From an uncultured Verrucomicrobiota bacterium (GTDB lineage: Bacteria; Verrucomicrobiota; Kiritimatiellia; RFP12; UBA1067), in the NCBI GenBank assembly GCA_946631535.1, contig CAMPAF010000013.1:1-21619 (forward strand): DNA of 21,619 bases, in the 5' to 3' direction. Every line of letters begins with the position of its first letter. The stretch's first letter is position 1. Under the pieces are notes generated by a model. That model had not been told where the DNA came from, ran no database searches, and saw nothing but the letters and a program-made list of their open reading frames with translations. Of the stretch, positions 7,979 to 15,240 are shown piece after piece. The translations under genes were made by a program, and so were the position numbers.

Positions 7979-10660
7979 CTAGCGGAAGATGATGGTCATT
8001 CCGGCGCGCGCCACCGTCACCTTGAAGGTGGTGAGGCCTGCGGCGGCATCCTCCTCGTAGGAGAACCATGTCCGATATCCCTTGATGTCATCGGCCTCCA
8101 TGCGTGGCTTCGTGCCGTCCAGGAACGCCGCTGCCTGCGCCGTCGGCACGGTCAGCACCGCCACCGCCGCGTAGCCGACTTCCGCCGCCGGCGGCGAGAC
8201 CGCGACGCCCAGGTTCGCACCGTCGAACGTCACCGTCCCCTTCTTGTTGTAGAGACCGTACGCGGCCACGTCGCCCGTCGCGGCGGCATCGACCGCCAGC
8301 TTGCCCCCCTCCGCGAAGGAGAGCGCGAGGCCGTCCACCGCGTTCGTGGTGGTCGCGCCCAGCGCGCCCTCCAGCACGCGCACGACGTTCGTGCCGTCCG
8401 CACCCGCCGCAGACGGAGGATCGGCCAGCTGCGCGCCCGTGAACTTCGGTGCCGCCGACGCGCCCAGCCACAGCGTGCCCGCGCCCATCTTCTCCAGCGT
8501 GCCGCCCATCGTCAGGCGCGCGTTCACGTGGAACACGATGTTGCTCTCCACGAGCATCCGCCCGAACCAGTTGACGAAGATGCCGCGGTTCGCCGTGTCG
8601 AGCGTCATGCTCGCGAGCGGCTTCAGGCAGCCGAACAAGTTCAGCTCCAGCGCGTCAAACATGAACGTGTCCAGCGGTCCGCCGAGCGCGAGAGGCACGG
8701 CGATGCCGAGCTTCGTGGAATCCTCTAGCGAGTAGGGATAGGTGCCGTTGGCATACTTCCACGTCTTCATCTTGCCGGTGAAGTCGGGGCTGCCCTGCAT
8801 GAGGTTGAGCGTCGAGTTGCCGAAGTTCGTCTCGACGCCGGACGGCTTAGCCGTTCCCCGGTTCAAGGTCTGGAAGATGCCGCCGCCCGTGAGCGGTGCA
8901 TAGACGTTAAATGTCGCGCCGCCGTACGGCCGCATGTTCCCGAGCGTGCCGGCCCGGACGTGGATTTCGGATGCGTAGATGTTGTTGAGCGGGGCGCTGC
9001 TCGTGAGCGAACCATCATTCTTGTCAAGCGCCGAAGCCTCAAGCGTCAACTTGGGGAATATGACGTTGCGGTGGTGAAGCCATAGTTCGGTCGAGGAGAT
9101 CGTGAGCGACTTCATATTGAACCGACATTCGGTCGACGACACGTTCCCGTACGTGTAGAACTGGTAGCGGGAAACGTAGTCGGCGTCGTTGTGCGGCGGC
9201 AGGCCGTCGCTCCAGACGTTCGTGGAGGACGAAGACCACGGCACACCGTTGCCAAGGGTGCACGTCAGGTAGATGTACTGGGGTGGAACCAGTACCACGT
9301 TCCAGGCATCGGCATCTTCCTCGATACGGACAAGTCCCTGTTCCTGCACGAACGCGTAGGAGTCCGGCACGGTAACGGGGAAATCGGCTGCGGTCGGCGC
9401 GGCCGACACGGCCGTCTTGGCGATCTTGATGATTGTGTGCGCGGATGAAAGTCCCTGGTAGAATTCTCCCATGCCGGCGCTGTCAAGTATCAGCGTGACG
9501 GGCCCCGCAAACGAACCGGTGACGTTGGCGCAGCCGTACCGGTGTTCCGTCGTGTTGTAGTTGAATCCGAAGGTCACGTTGCCGGCGGAACCGTTCACGG
9601 TCGTGACGTCAACGGTCGCCAGCTGCCCCACCACCACCTTGCCGCCAGTGAGGTGGAATGCCTGGGGCTGGATGCGCGTGTTGGCGCCGAAGGTCGTCTG
9701 GCCGCCGCTTTGGTTGAGCGTGCCGATGGTCATCGTCCCGCCGGCGGTCTTGTTGACAAGGTTGCCACCCCCGTACACGTTCACCGTCCCGAACGTGGAA
9801 GTGGACTTGTCGTTGGATGTCTGGCCGCAATTGTAGAGATTCAGCGTGCCGACGGAGATGGTCGCCCCCTGGTTCATCGTCAGCGTCGCCGCCGAACTGC
9901 CGCTCGTCGCCTTCAGCGTGATCGTTGCATGCGAGAGGTCCGTTCCCTTGTCGAGCTCCAGTGTCGATGTCTTGCCGACGGTCTCGCACCGGATCGTTCC
10001 GAAATAGCCGCTTGAGTCGCCGCTGTAGAAGACTGTCGAATTCCCGGTGACGCCTGAACCCCCGACGAGGATATCCGCCGACGCGTTGCCGATGAGCGTG
10101 CAATCGTGGAACGAGAACTTGAAGTTCGCGGAGGAGTTGCCGCTGTTGTAGATCCGAAATGTCTTGCTGGCGGAGGATTCCACCGTGATCGTGGAGTTGG
10201 TGAGCCCGCAATGCGTGGACAGGTAGATCTTGGAGTCTTCGCGGAAATGAAGGTCAGCGACGCGCAAGGGGAACTTCTCGAAAGAACACGCCGGCCAGAA
10301 CACGCCCGGGCCGACATGGAGCGAGCGTCCGCCGAACGTTATCAGCTTGCCAGCATAGGGCGACGTCGCCTCGTCGATCTTGAACGTGCGGAGATTGTAG
10401 TTGTTCCCGACGTAGTAGTCGTACCCCGCGGCATCGGGATTGGCCGAGACATCCGCATCCATCAGTTGCGGCGCCGTCGCCGTCCCACCCGCGTTCGCCG
10501 TCCAGTGGGCGGCGTTCGTGAGGGAGGAAACATACCCGCCGTTGTTGTGCAGGTTCAGTGTCAGCGTCGTCGCCGCCGTCGTGTCCAGCGCGCCAAACGC
10601 CAATTTTCCTGTACAGCAAACCGCTGCACAGACGATCCAAATCAACATGCTCCTCTTCAT
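7979..10660 (-). CDS. Large secreted beta-strand-repeat (autotransporter-passenger-like) protein (893 aa)
   Basis: Predicted cell-surface or extracellular protein of unknown role. A signal peptide (MKRSMLIWIVCAAVCCTGKLAFG) precedes a long Ser/Thr/Gly/Asn-rich region of short repeated beta strands (TLTMNQGATISVGTLNLY, GTMTIGTLNQSGGQTTF), typical of right-handed beta-helix or autotransporter passenger folds. Near the C-terminus, TLEKMGAGTLWLG resembles one autotransporter-associated strand repeat. I see no C-terminal beta-barrel of the classical type; the protein ends in VARAGMTIIFR, with no LPXTG or PEP-CTERM motif, so its route across the outer membrane is unclear. ATG 10660 was chosen over an upstream in-frame ATG because it starts the signal peptide, follows AAGGGAG, and lies just after a promoter. 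Such proteins are common in PVC-group bacteria. The two halves (before and after residue about 480) may be separate beta domains. Confidence 0.68.
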   Translation of the reverse strand: MKRSMLIWIVCAAVCCTGKLAFGALDTTAATTLTLNLHNNGGYVSSLTNAAHWTANAGGTATAPQLMDADVSANPDAAGYDYYVGNNYNLRTFKIDEATSPYAGKLITFGGRSLHVGPGVFWPACSFEKFPLRVADLHFREDSKIYLSTHCGLTNSTITVESSASKTFRIYNSGNSSANFKFSFHDCTLIGNASADILVGGSGVTGNSTVFYSGDSSGYFGTIRCETVGKTSTLELDKGTDLSHATITLKATSGSSAATLTMNQGATISVGTLNLYNCGQTSNDKSTSTFGTVNVYGGGNLVNKTAGGTMTIGTLNQSGGQTTFGANTRIQPQAFHLTGGKVVVGQLATVDVTTVNGSAGNVTFGFNYNTTEHRYGCANVTGSFAGPVTLILDSAGMGEFYQGLSSAHTIIKIAKTAVSAAPTAADFPVTVPDSYAFVQEQGLVRIEEDADAWNVVLVPPQYIYLTCTLGNGVPWSSSSTNVWSDGLPPHNDADYVSRYQFYTYGNVSSTECRFNMKSLTISSTELWLHHRNVIFPKLTLEASALDKNDGSLTSSAPLNNIYASEIHVRAGTLGNMRPYGGATFNVYAPLTGGGIFQTLNRGTAKPSGVETNFGNSTLNLMQGSPDFTGKMKTWKYANGTYPYSLEDSTKLGIAVPLALGGPLDTFMFDALELNLFGCLKPLASMTLDTANRGIFVNWFGRMLVESNIVFHVNARLTMGGTLEKMGAGTLWLGASAAPKFTGAQLADPPSAAGADGTNVVRVLEGALGATTTNAVDGLALSFAEGGKLAVDAAATGDVAAYGLYNKKGTVTFDGANLGVAVSPPAAEVGYAAVAVLTVPTAQAAAFLDGTKPRMEADDIKGYRTWFSYEEDAAAGLTTFKVTVARAGMTIIFR

Positions 10661-10694
10661 CGCTGCTCCCTTCTGATTCCTTGCGTACGGCAAA

Positions 10695-10723
10695 AGAATA
10701 CCATATTTCCGCGCCGTTTGCAA
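10695..10723 (-). promoter_or_regulatory. Promoter of the beta-strand-repeat protein gene
   Basis: On the minus strand TTGCAA (10723-10718) is separated by exactly 17 nt from TATTCT (10700-10695), which is preceded by TGG, giving an extended -10. The predicted leader is about 28 nt and ends in AAGGGAG about 5 nt before ATG 10660. Confidence 0.6.
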
Positions 10724-10763
10724 AGACAGGAGTCTGCGCCCCGGGGACGACGCTGCCGCAATA

Positions 10764-10772
10764 TGGTACAAT
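10764..10772 (+). promoter_or_regulatory. Extended -10 promoter of the glycerate kinase gene, near-leaderless
   Basis: TGG-TACAAT (10764-10772) lies 10 nt before the start codon at 10783. The bases between (TGCCGCCGCC) contain no Shine-Dalgarno. No clear -35 is seen. Confidence 0.6.
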
Positions 10773-10782
10773 TGCCGCCGCC

Positions 10783-12018
10783 ATGAACCTGCACCAGACA
10801 GCACTTGAGATCGTTGCGGACGCCATCGGCGCCGTGAAGCCTGACGCCGCCGTACGGCGCGCCCTCGCTAACGCCACATTCGACCCAGACGGGCAGGTGC
10901 TGCTCGTCGCCGCCGGCAAGGCCGCCTGGCGCATGGCCGCCACCGCAAGCGACGTGCTAGGCGACCGCCTCGCGCGCGGCATAGTGGTCACGAAGTACGG
11001 ACACGTCGAGCATCCACTTCCTCGCATCGCCTGCCACGAGGCCGGGCACCCCGTGCCAGACGGCAACTCCTTCCGCGCGACGGAGGCCGCGCTCGACTTC
11101 GTGAAGGGTCTGTCCCCACGCGACACCGTCGTGTTCCTCCTCTCCGGCGGCGGCTCCGCCCTCTTCGAGGCGCCGCTCGTCTCCGGCGACGAGCTGGCCG
11201 ACGTCACCCGCCAGCTGCTCGCCTGCGGCGCCGACATCGTCACGATCAACACGATCCGCAAGCGCCTCTCCCGCGTCAAGGGCGGACGCTTCGCCGCCGC
11301 CTGCGCACCCGCCCGCATTTTCCAGATTGTCCTTTCGGACGTCCTCGGCGACCCGCTCGACATGATCGCCTCCGGCCCAGCCGCCGCCGACACCTCCACC
11401 TGCGCGCAGGCGCAGGCCGTCGTCGCCAAGTACGGACTCGCCTTCCCGCAAACGGTCCTCGACTGCCTCGCGCAGGAGACGCCGCGCGCAGTCGCGAATG
11501 TGGAGACGGTCGTCGCCGGTAGCGTCCGCGAGCTTTGCGCCGCCGCCGCATCGGCCTGCGCGGCGCGCGGTTTCGCGCCAGCGATCCTCGATACGGCCGT
11601 CGCCGACGAGGCTCGCGCGGCAGGACGCCGCCTCGCCGAGATCGTCCGCGCCCACGCGGCCGACGGCACGCGACGCGCCTTCATCATGGGCGGCGAGACG
11701 GTGGTGAAGCTCACCGGGCACGGCAAAGGCGGACGCAACCAGGAGTTCGCGCTCGCCGCCGCGCCAATCCTCGACGGGCTTCCGAACGTGGCGCTGATCA
11801 GCATCGGTTCGGACGGCACGGACGGCCCGACGGACGCCGCCGGCGGATGCGTCGACGGTGAAACGGCAGCCCGCCTGCGCGCACGTGGTCTTTCCGCAGA
11901 TCGCGCGCTTGCGGAAAACGACGCCTACCCCACGCTCGCCGCCGTGGACGGACTGGTCGTCACCGGCCCCACAGGCACGAACGTGAATGACGTCGCCATC
12001 GGCCTCGTCGACGCATGA
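10783..12018 (+). CDS. Glycerate 2-kinase, MOFRL type (411 aa)
   Basis: Predicted cytoplasmic kinase that phosphorylates D-glycerate to 2-phosphoglycerate, feeding lower glycolysis. The N-terminal domain shows VAAGKAAWRMA (near residues 45-55), HEAGHPVPDGNS and the glycine-rich LLSGGGSALFE nucleotide-binding loop, followed by INTIRKRLSRVKGGR. The C-terminal MOFRL domain contains GGETVVKLTGHGKGGRNQEFALA, SIGSDGTDGPTDAAGG and the terminal TGPTGTNVNDV signature. The length is normal for the family. ATG 10783 begins the family-typical N-terminus (LHQTALEI) and fits the promoter just upstream, although an in-frame open frame extends further 5'. It shares a divergent promoter region with the secreted beta-strand-repeat gene. 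A nearby GntP permease suggests import plus phosphorylation of glycerate (inference). Confidence 0.94.
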   Translation: MNLHQTALEIVADAIGAVKPDAAVRRALANATFDPDGQVLLVAAGKAAWRMAATASDVLGDRLARGIVVTKYGHVEHPLPRIACHEAGHPVPDGNSFRATEAALDFVKGLSPRDTVVFLLSGGGSALFEAPLVSGDELADVTRQLLACGADIVTINTIRKRLSRVKGGRFAAACAPARIFQIVLSDVLGDPLDMIASGPAAADTSTCAQAQAVVAKYGLAFPQTVLDCLAQETPRAVANVETVVAGSVRELCAAAASACAARGFAPAILDTAVADEARAAGRRLAEIVRAHAADGTRRAFIMGGETVVKLTGHGKGGRNQEFALAAAPILDGLPNVALISIGSDGTDGPTDAAGGCVDGETAARLRARGLSADRALAENDAYPTLAAVDGLVVTGPTGTNVNDVAIGLVDA

Positions 12019-12027
12019 CGGCCTACT

Positions 12028-13362
12028 CTACCTGTCGAACACCACGAAAGCGGGGATGCCCTTGATGCCGAGATCCTTGAACTCTGGCAGCGCCACAAAG
12101 GCCGCGACATCCTCGGCCTGAAGCCGCACGACAGCGTAGTTCGCCAGTTCCTTCGTCACGTCCGGATTCGCGAACGTCGTCTTCTCCATCGCGAGGCAGT
12201 TCTTGCACCAGGTGGCCCACACGTCGACGAGCACGGGCTTGCCGGTCGCCTTCGCGGCGGCGAACGCCTGCGGCCACGTCGCGGGCGTCGCCACAAACCA
12301 CCCAGACTTCGGATCTTTAAGGTTCTCGAGGCCTTTAGGGTCCTTAGAGTCCTTAACGACCTTAGGCTCATTATCGACCTTACGCGCCTGCCAGGCGTTC
12401 CACGCCAGCCAGCCGTACCAGGCGGCCATGCCGAACATCATCAAGGCAAACACGCGGTTCACCCAGCGCATCCACGCGCCGGGGCGCGGCAGGACCTTCA
12501 TGCCGGCCGCCGCGAACGGCCACGGGAGGCCCATGCCCGCGCCCAGCACGAACGGCAGCACGACAGACCACGTCCGCCCCGCCGCGAACCATTCGGCGGT
12601 CAGCACGAGCGTCGCGATCAGGATCGGCTCCACGCACGCTCCCGCAAGGACGGCAGACCACGCGCCCAGCGCGAACGGCTTAAGGAGCGACGGTGACGAC
12701 ACCGTGCCGTCCTTCGGCGCGCTCCGCTTCGTGCGCGGACGGAACCGCGAGAAGTCGATCCTGAACACCTCCGCCACTGCCAGGCCGAGGAACACGAAGA
12801 CGCACGCCGCCAGCAGGCTGAACCATGGGCTCGACTGGATGGTGCCGAACGCCAGCCCGCCGAACGCCGCCGCGAGACCTAGGCAGCCGTAGGCCGTCGT
12901 TATGCCGAGCCCGTACGCCGCGCCGCGAATGGCCCCCTTCCCAACGAGCGACAGGTTCACCGGCACGAGCGGCAGCACGCACGGCGTCAGGTTTGCAGCA
13001 AGCCCGCCCGCCAGCACCAGGAGCAGGATCACCCACAGCGCATGGTCCGCCAATTCCTTCGCCGCCGGTTCGTTGCGGAGGAACGCAATCATCTGCGGAG
13101 CCTTCATGTAGCCGATGGCCACGCGGATACGACTTTTGTCCGCAGGCTCCTCCGCCACTGTCGGCAACGAGAAGCCCAGGCTTGGCGCAACCTCGCCAGG
13201 TGCCGCGGAGTGTTCCGCCGAAGCGGCCTTGATCCTGTCTTCGGACACGCCGTCGGCGCGGGCCGCCTCCTCGGACGGATAGCACACGCCGTCGACGCAC
13301 ACGGGCGCAGCCCGCACGAACGCGCAGAGAAGGGTCACGAGAACTGTGGCAAGAATTTTCAT
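12028..13362 (-). CDS. dsbD: DsbD-like thiol:disulfide interchange protein with shortened thioredoxin domain (444 aa)
   Basis: Predicted inner-membrane protein that moves electrons from cytoplasmic thioredoxin to the periplasm. After a signal peptide and a roughly 85-residue periplasmic N-terminus (with VCVDGVCYP at 21-29, not a recognisable DsbD alpha domain) comes the DsbD membrane core. Its redox pair is C128 (NLTPCVLPLVPVNL) and C243 (GACVEPILIA). The C-terminal thioredoxin-like domain has CKNC at 386-389 and a cis-proline at GIP 435-437. It ends only seven residues later (AFVVFDR), so the last strand and helix of the fold are absent. A Lys/Asp-rich linker (about 328-353) joins membrane core and thioredoxin domain and is encoded by AAGG-type repeats. 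The gene ends 9 bp from the convergent kinase gene. The ATG at 13362 lies 6 nt from a -10 box. Confidence 0.88.
   Translation of the reverse strand: MKILATVLVTLLCAFVRAAPVCVDGVCYPSEEAARADGVSEDRIKAASAEHSAAPGEVAPSLGFSLPTVAEEPADKSRIRVAIGYMKAPQMIAFLRNEPAAKELADHALWVILLLVLAGGLAANLTPCVLPLVPVNLSLVGKGAIRGAAYGLGITTAYGCLGLAAAFGGLAFGTIQSSPWFSLLAACVFVFLGLAVAEVFRIDFSRFRPRTKRSAPKDGTVSSPSLLKPFALGAWSAVLAGACVEPILIATLVLTAEWFAAGRTWSVVLPFVLGAGMGLPWPFAAAGMKVLPRPGAWMRWVNRVFALMMFGMAAWYGWLAWNAWQARKVDNEPKVVKDSKDPKGLENLKDPKSGWFVATPATWPQAFAAAKATGKPVLVDVWATWCKNCLAMEKTTFANPDVTKELANYAVVRLQAEDVAAFVALPEFKDLGIKGIPAFVVFDR
12309..12383. repeat. AAGG-type short tandem repeat encoding a KDx-rich linker in dsbD
   Basis: On the coding strand AAGG-containing units recur at 9-bp or multiple-of-3 spacing (AAGGTCGTT, AAGGACTCT, AAGGACCCT). 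They encode a charged run including KVVKDSKDPKG between the membrane and thioredoxin domains. The repeat keeps the reading frame and resembles, loosely, the repeat tract at 15580-15690. Confidence 0.6.
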
Positions 13363-13368
13363 GGGCCT

Positions 13369-13377
13369 ATTGTACCA
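13369..13377 (-). promoter_or_regulatory. Extended -10 promoter of dsbD, predicted leaderless
   Basis: Minus-strand TGG-TACAAT (13377-13369) ends 6 nt before ATG 13362, so the predicted first transcribed base is the A of the start codon. The six intervening bases (AGGCCC) cannot serve as a normally spaced Shine-Dalgarno. Confidence 0.62.
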
Positions 13378-13420
13378 AAAACGATCGCCCCTGTGTCCGA
13401 TGGACAACGGCGGCGGGAAC

Positions 13421-13479
13421 TGGTAGACTTGTGGCGGTCGGGCCTCCGGCGGCGGAGGCCTGCAACTGCAAGCAAAGGA
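13421..13479 (+). promoter_or_regulatory. Promoter, leader hairpin and RBS of the 13482 phosphoesterase gene
   Basis: TGG-TAGACT (13421-13429) is an extended -10. The leader contains a perfect 8-bp palindrome GGCCTCCG-GCGG-CGGAGGCC (13441-13460). AAAGGA (13474-13479) is a Shine-Dalgarno placed unusually close, 2 nt before ATG 13482. Confidence 0.5.
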
Positions 13480-13481
13480 AC

Positions 13482-14474
13482 ATGACAATAAACTGCAACA
13501 GAAGAGCGTTTCTCGGCCTGGCGGCCGCCACTGGCGCGGCCGGCTGCGTTGGAGCCCGCGCGGCGGACGGCAACGCGCAGAAGTTCGACGACAACCTCTC
13601 CGTCTTCGTCACGGACATACATATCGGCGGCAAGCAGCTAGACGGCGGCTCGGAGGCCCCAACATACACCCAGGGACGCCTTTCCGCGTTCGTGGACGAA
13701 GTTCTCTCGATGAAGCCCCTCCCCCGCCGCGTGGTCAGCTTCGGCGACCTCGCCTACCTGCGCGGCAACCCGGACGACTACGCCACCTCCAAGCCTATCC
13801 TCAAGCGACTGGAAGACGCCGGCATCGAGCTCATCTTCTGCATGGGCAACCACGACCGCCGCTCCGAGTTCAACAAGGCCTGGCCTGGGCACCTTGAGAA
13901 GTCGCCCGTCCCTGGCAAGTTCGTGCGCGTAGTATCCCTCGGCACCTCGGACCTGGTGATCCTCGACTGCCTGCAGGGCGCGGACGACCGTCCATGGACG
14001 GACAGCGGTCCCGTTCCCGGCAAGCTCACGAAGGACGTGCTGGACTGGTGCAAGAAGGATTTCCCCAAGCGGAAGCGCCCCTTCTTCGTCTCCTCCCACT
14101 TCCCGATCGGCGACCTGCGCATCAACGACAAGAAGAACGGCACCTTCGCCATCTGGCTGCTCGATAACGCGCCCATGTGCGTCGGCTATATCCACGGCCA
14201 CGACCACCGCTGGCGTCCGGAATGGTCGCGCGGCAGCTGGAAGTCGTCAAAGACGATCCGCACCCTCTGCCTGCCATCGAACGGCCTCTGGGGAGATATC
14301 GGACATGCCATCTTCCGCACGTCGGACGATCGTGCCGTCTGCTCTCTGACCGTCCGCGACTTCTACTTCCCGCGCAAGCCCGATACCGACAAGCGGCCCG
14401 CCGTGTGGAGACTCAAGGTAGAGGAGAACAAGGGCGCCACCTGCACGTTCCTCTACGACCGCGAAGGCGTCTGA
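13482..14474 (+). CDS. Tat-type calcineurin-like metallophosphoesterase (330 aa)
   Basis: Predicted exported phosphoesterase. A twin-arginine motif (NRRAFLGL, residues 6-13) is followed by a short hydrophobic stretch ending in AAGC, which could also be a lipobox. The metal-binding motifs are D45-I-H47, GD at 88-89, GNHD at 122-125, H206 in SSHFP and GHDH at 239-242, so the active site is complete. It is unlike the phosphoesterase at 2574-4028 outside these motifs and lacks that protein's extra C-terminal domain. ATG 13482 is chosen because it begins the Tat signal and follows AAAGGA. It is monocistronic, divergent from dsbD and convergent with rplT across a hairpin. The substrate is unknown. 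Confidence 0.87.
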   Translation: MTINCNRRAFLGLAAATGAAGCVGARAADGNAQKFDDNLSVFVTDIHIGGKQLDGGSEAPTYTQGRLSAFVDEVLSMKPLPRRVVSFGDLAYLRGNPDDYATSKPILKRLEDAGIELIFCMGNHDRRSEFNKAWPGHLEKSPVPGKFVRVVSLGTSDLVILDCLQGADDRPWTDSGPVPGKLTKDVLDWCKKDFPKRKRPFFVSSHFPIGDLRINDKKNGTFAIWLLDNAPMCVGYIHGHDHRWRPEWSRGSWKSSKTIRTLCLPSNGLWGDIGHAIFRTSDDRAVCSLTVRDFYFPRKPDTDKRPAVWRLKVEENKGATCTFLYDREGV

Positions 14475-14505
14475 CGCACAGGCCCTCCGGCTTCCAGAAA
14501 CAGCA

Positions 14506-14538
14506 AACCCCGAAGTCGGCAAGTCCGGCTTCGGGGTT
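14506..14538. terminator. Hairpin between convergent phosphoesterase and rplT genes
   Basis: AACCCCGAAG (14506-14515) pairs perfectly with CTTCGGGGTT (14529-14538). The inner CGG/CCG pairs too, across one T-G wobble, giving a 14-bp stem with loop CAAGT. It lies between two convergent stop codons and probably serves both. Neither side has a strong T-run, so it is not a textbook intrinsic terminator. Confidence 0.7.
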
Positions 14539-14561
14539 GTGTGCCATCATCTGGCGGACAG

Positions 14562-14912
14562 TTACGCCTTCTTGGCGATCTCGACGAGCTGCTTGAAGCC
14601 CTCGGGGTCGCGGATGGCGATCTCGCTCATCATCTTGCGGTTCAGGATCACGCCGGCCTTCGTGAGGCCCGCGATGAACTGGCTGTAGCTGACACCCTCC
14701 GCACGGGTCGCCGCGTTGATGCGGGCGATCCAGAGCTGGCGGAAGTCACGCTTCTTCAGCTTGCGGTGGATGGTCGCTAGCGTGCGGGCGCGATCTACGG
14801 CCTCGGTCGCTGTGCGAAAGAGTTTGGAGCGGGCGCCGCGAAAGCCCTTCGCCTCTTCAAGGCGACGGCGCCGACGGGCGCGGGAAGCGGGAGCGTTTGT
14901 AGCACGTGACAT
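14562..14912 (-). CDS. rplT: 50S ribosomal protein L20 (bL20, 116 aa)
   Basis: Large-subunit protein that binds 23S rRNA and is needed early in 50S assembly. The sequence is typical: a basic N-terminal extension (SRARRRRRLEEAKGFRGARSKLFRTA), then the globular domain with RRDFR-like KKRDFRQLWIARINAA and the end segment DPEGFKQLVEIAK. Length is normal. AGGAGG (14925-14920) overlaps the TAA of rpmI and sits 7 nt before ATG 14912, so rpmI and rplT are tightly coupled. Confidence 0.98.
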   Translation of the reverse strand: MSRATNAPASRARRRRRLEEAKGFRGARSKLFRTATEAVDRARTLATIHRKLKKRDFRQLWIARINAATRAEGVSYSQFIAGLTKAGVILNRKMMSEIAIRDPEGFKQLVEIAKKA

Positions 14913-14924
14913 TTTAATTCCTCC

Positions 14925-15122
14925 TTAGGCGTAGGGTTGCATGCGATGCATCGTCTTGGCGACGCTGTCATTGGTGACGGTCGTGCCACGGAGGTTGCGC
15001 TTGCGCGCGCGGGTCTTGCAGCTGTTCAGGTGGGCCTTGCCACCCTGCGAGCGCATTACCTTGCCCGTAGCCGACATTTTCATGCGCTTCGTAGCGCATT
15101 TCTTCGTTTTCATCTTAGGCAT
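14925..15122 (-). CDS. rpmI: 50S ribosomal protein L35 (bL35, 65 aa)
   Basis: Small basic large-subunit protein. MPKMKTKKCATKRMK and the following KAHLNSCKTRARKRNLRG are characteristic, and the length is normal. The start at 15122 is preceded by AAGGA with 7-nt spacing. infC, which usually comes first in this operon, is absent: the next gene upstream is the putative anti-sigma gene, and a dedicated promoter lies between them. Confidence 0.97.
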   Translation of the reverse strand: MPKMKTKKCATKRMKMSATGKVMRSQGGKAHLNSCKTRARKRNLRGTTVTNDSVAKTMHRMQPYA

Positions 15123-15197
15123 TGTTTTATCCTTGTTTTGCTTCCTTACCGGGCAGGCAGTCGGTCAAAAGCCTGAACCAGACGGAAATTGGCGCAT

Positions 15198-15226
15198 AGT
15201 TTACCGAATTATGCCGTTACAGTCAA
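15198..15226 (-). promoter_or_regulatory. Sigma70 promoter of rpmI-rplT
   Basis: Minus-strand TTGACT (15226-15221), 17-nt spacer, TAAACT (15203-15198). Predicted start near 15191 gives a roughly 69-nt leader, long enough for L20 autoregulation, though I cannot assign a specific L20-binding fold. The -35 box starts only 15 nt past the stop of the upstream gene. Confidence 0.75.
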
Positions 15227-15240
15227 GCGCAAACGTTCCG

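Noticed and set aside
9620..10100. Repeated glycine/threonine-rich coding segments as DNA tandem repeats
   Set aside because: The similarity is at the protein level (short beta strands); the DNA shows no regular unit.
10558..10782. Upstream in-frame extension of the glycerate kinase
   Set aside because: It overlaps the divergent gene's 5' end and promoter, and its sequence does not resemble the kinase family; ATG 10783 gives the normal N-terminus.
10661..10804. N-terminal extension of the beta-strand-repeat protein to ATG 10804
   Set aside because: It would cross the gene's own promoter and bury the signal peptide. ATG 10660 has an RBS and starts a clean signal peptide.
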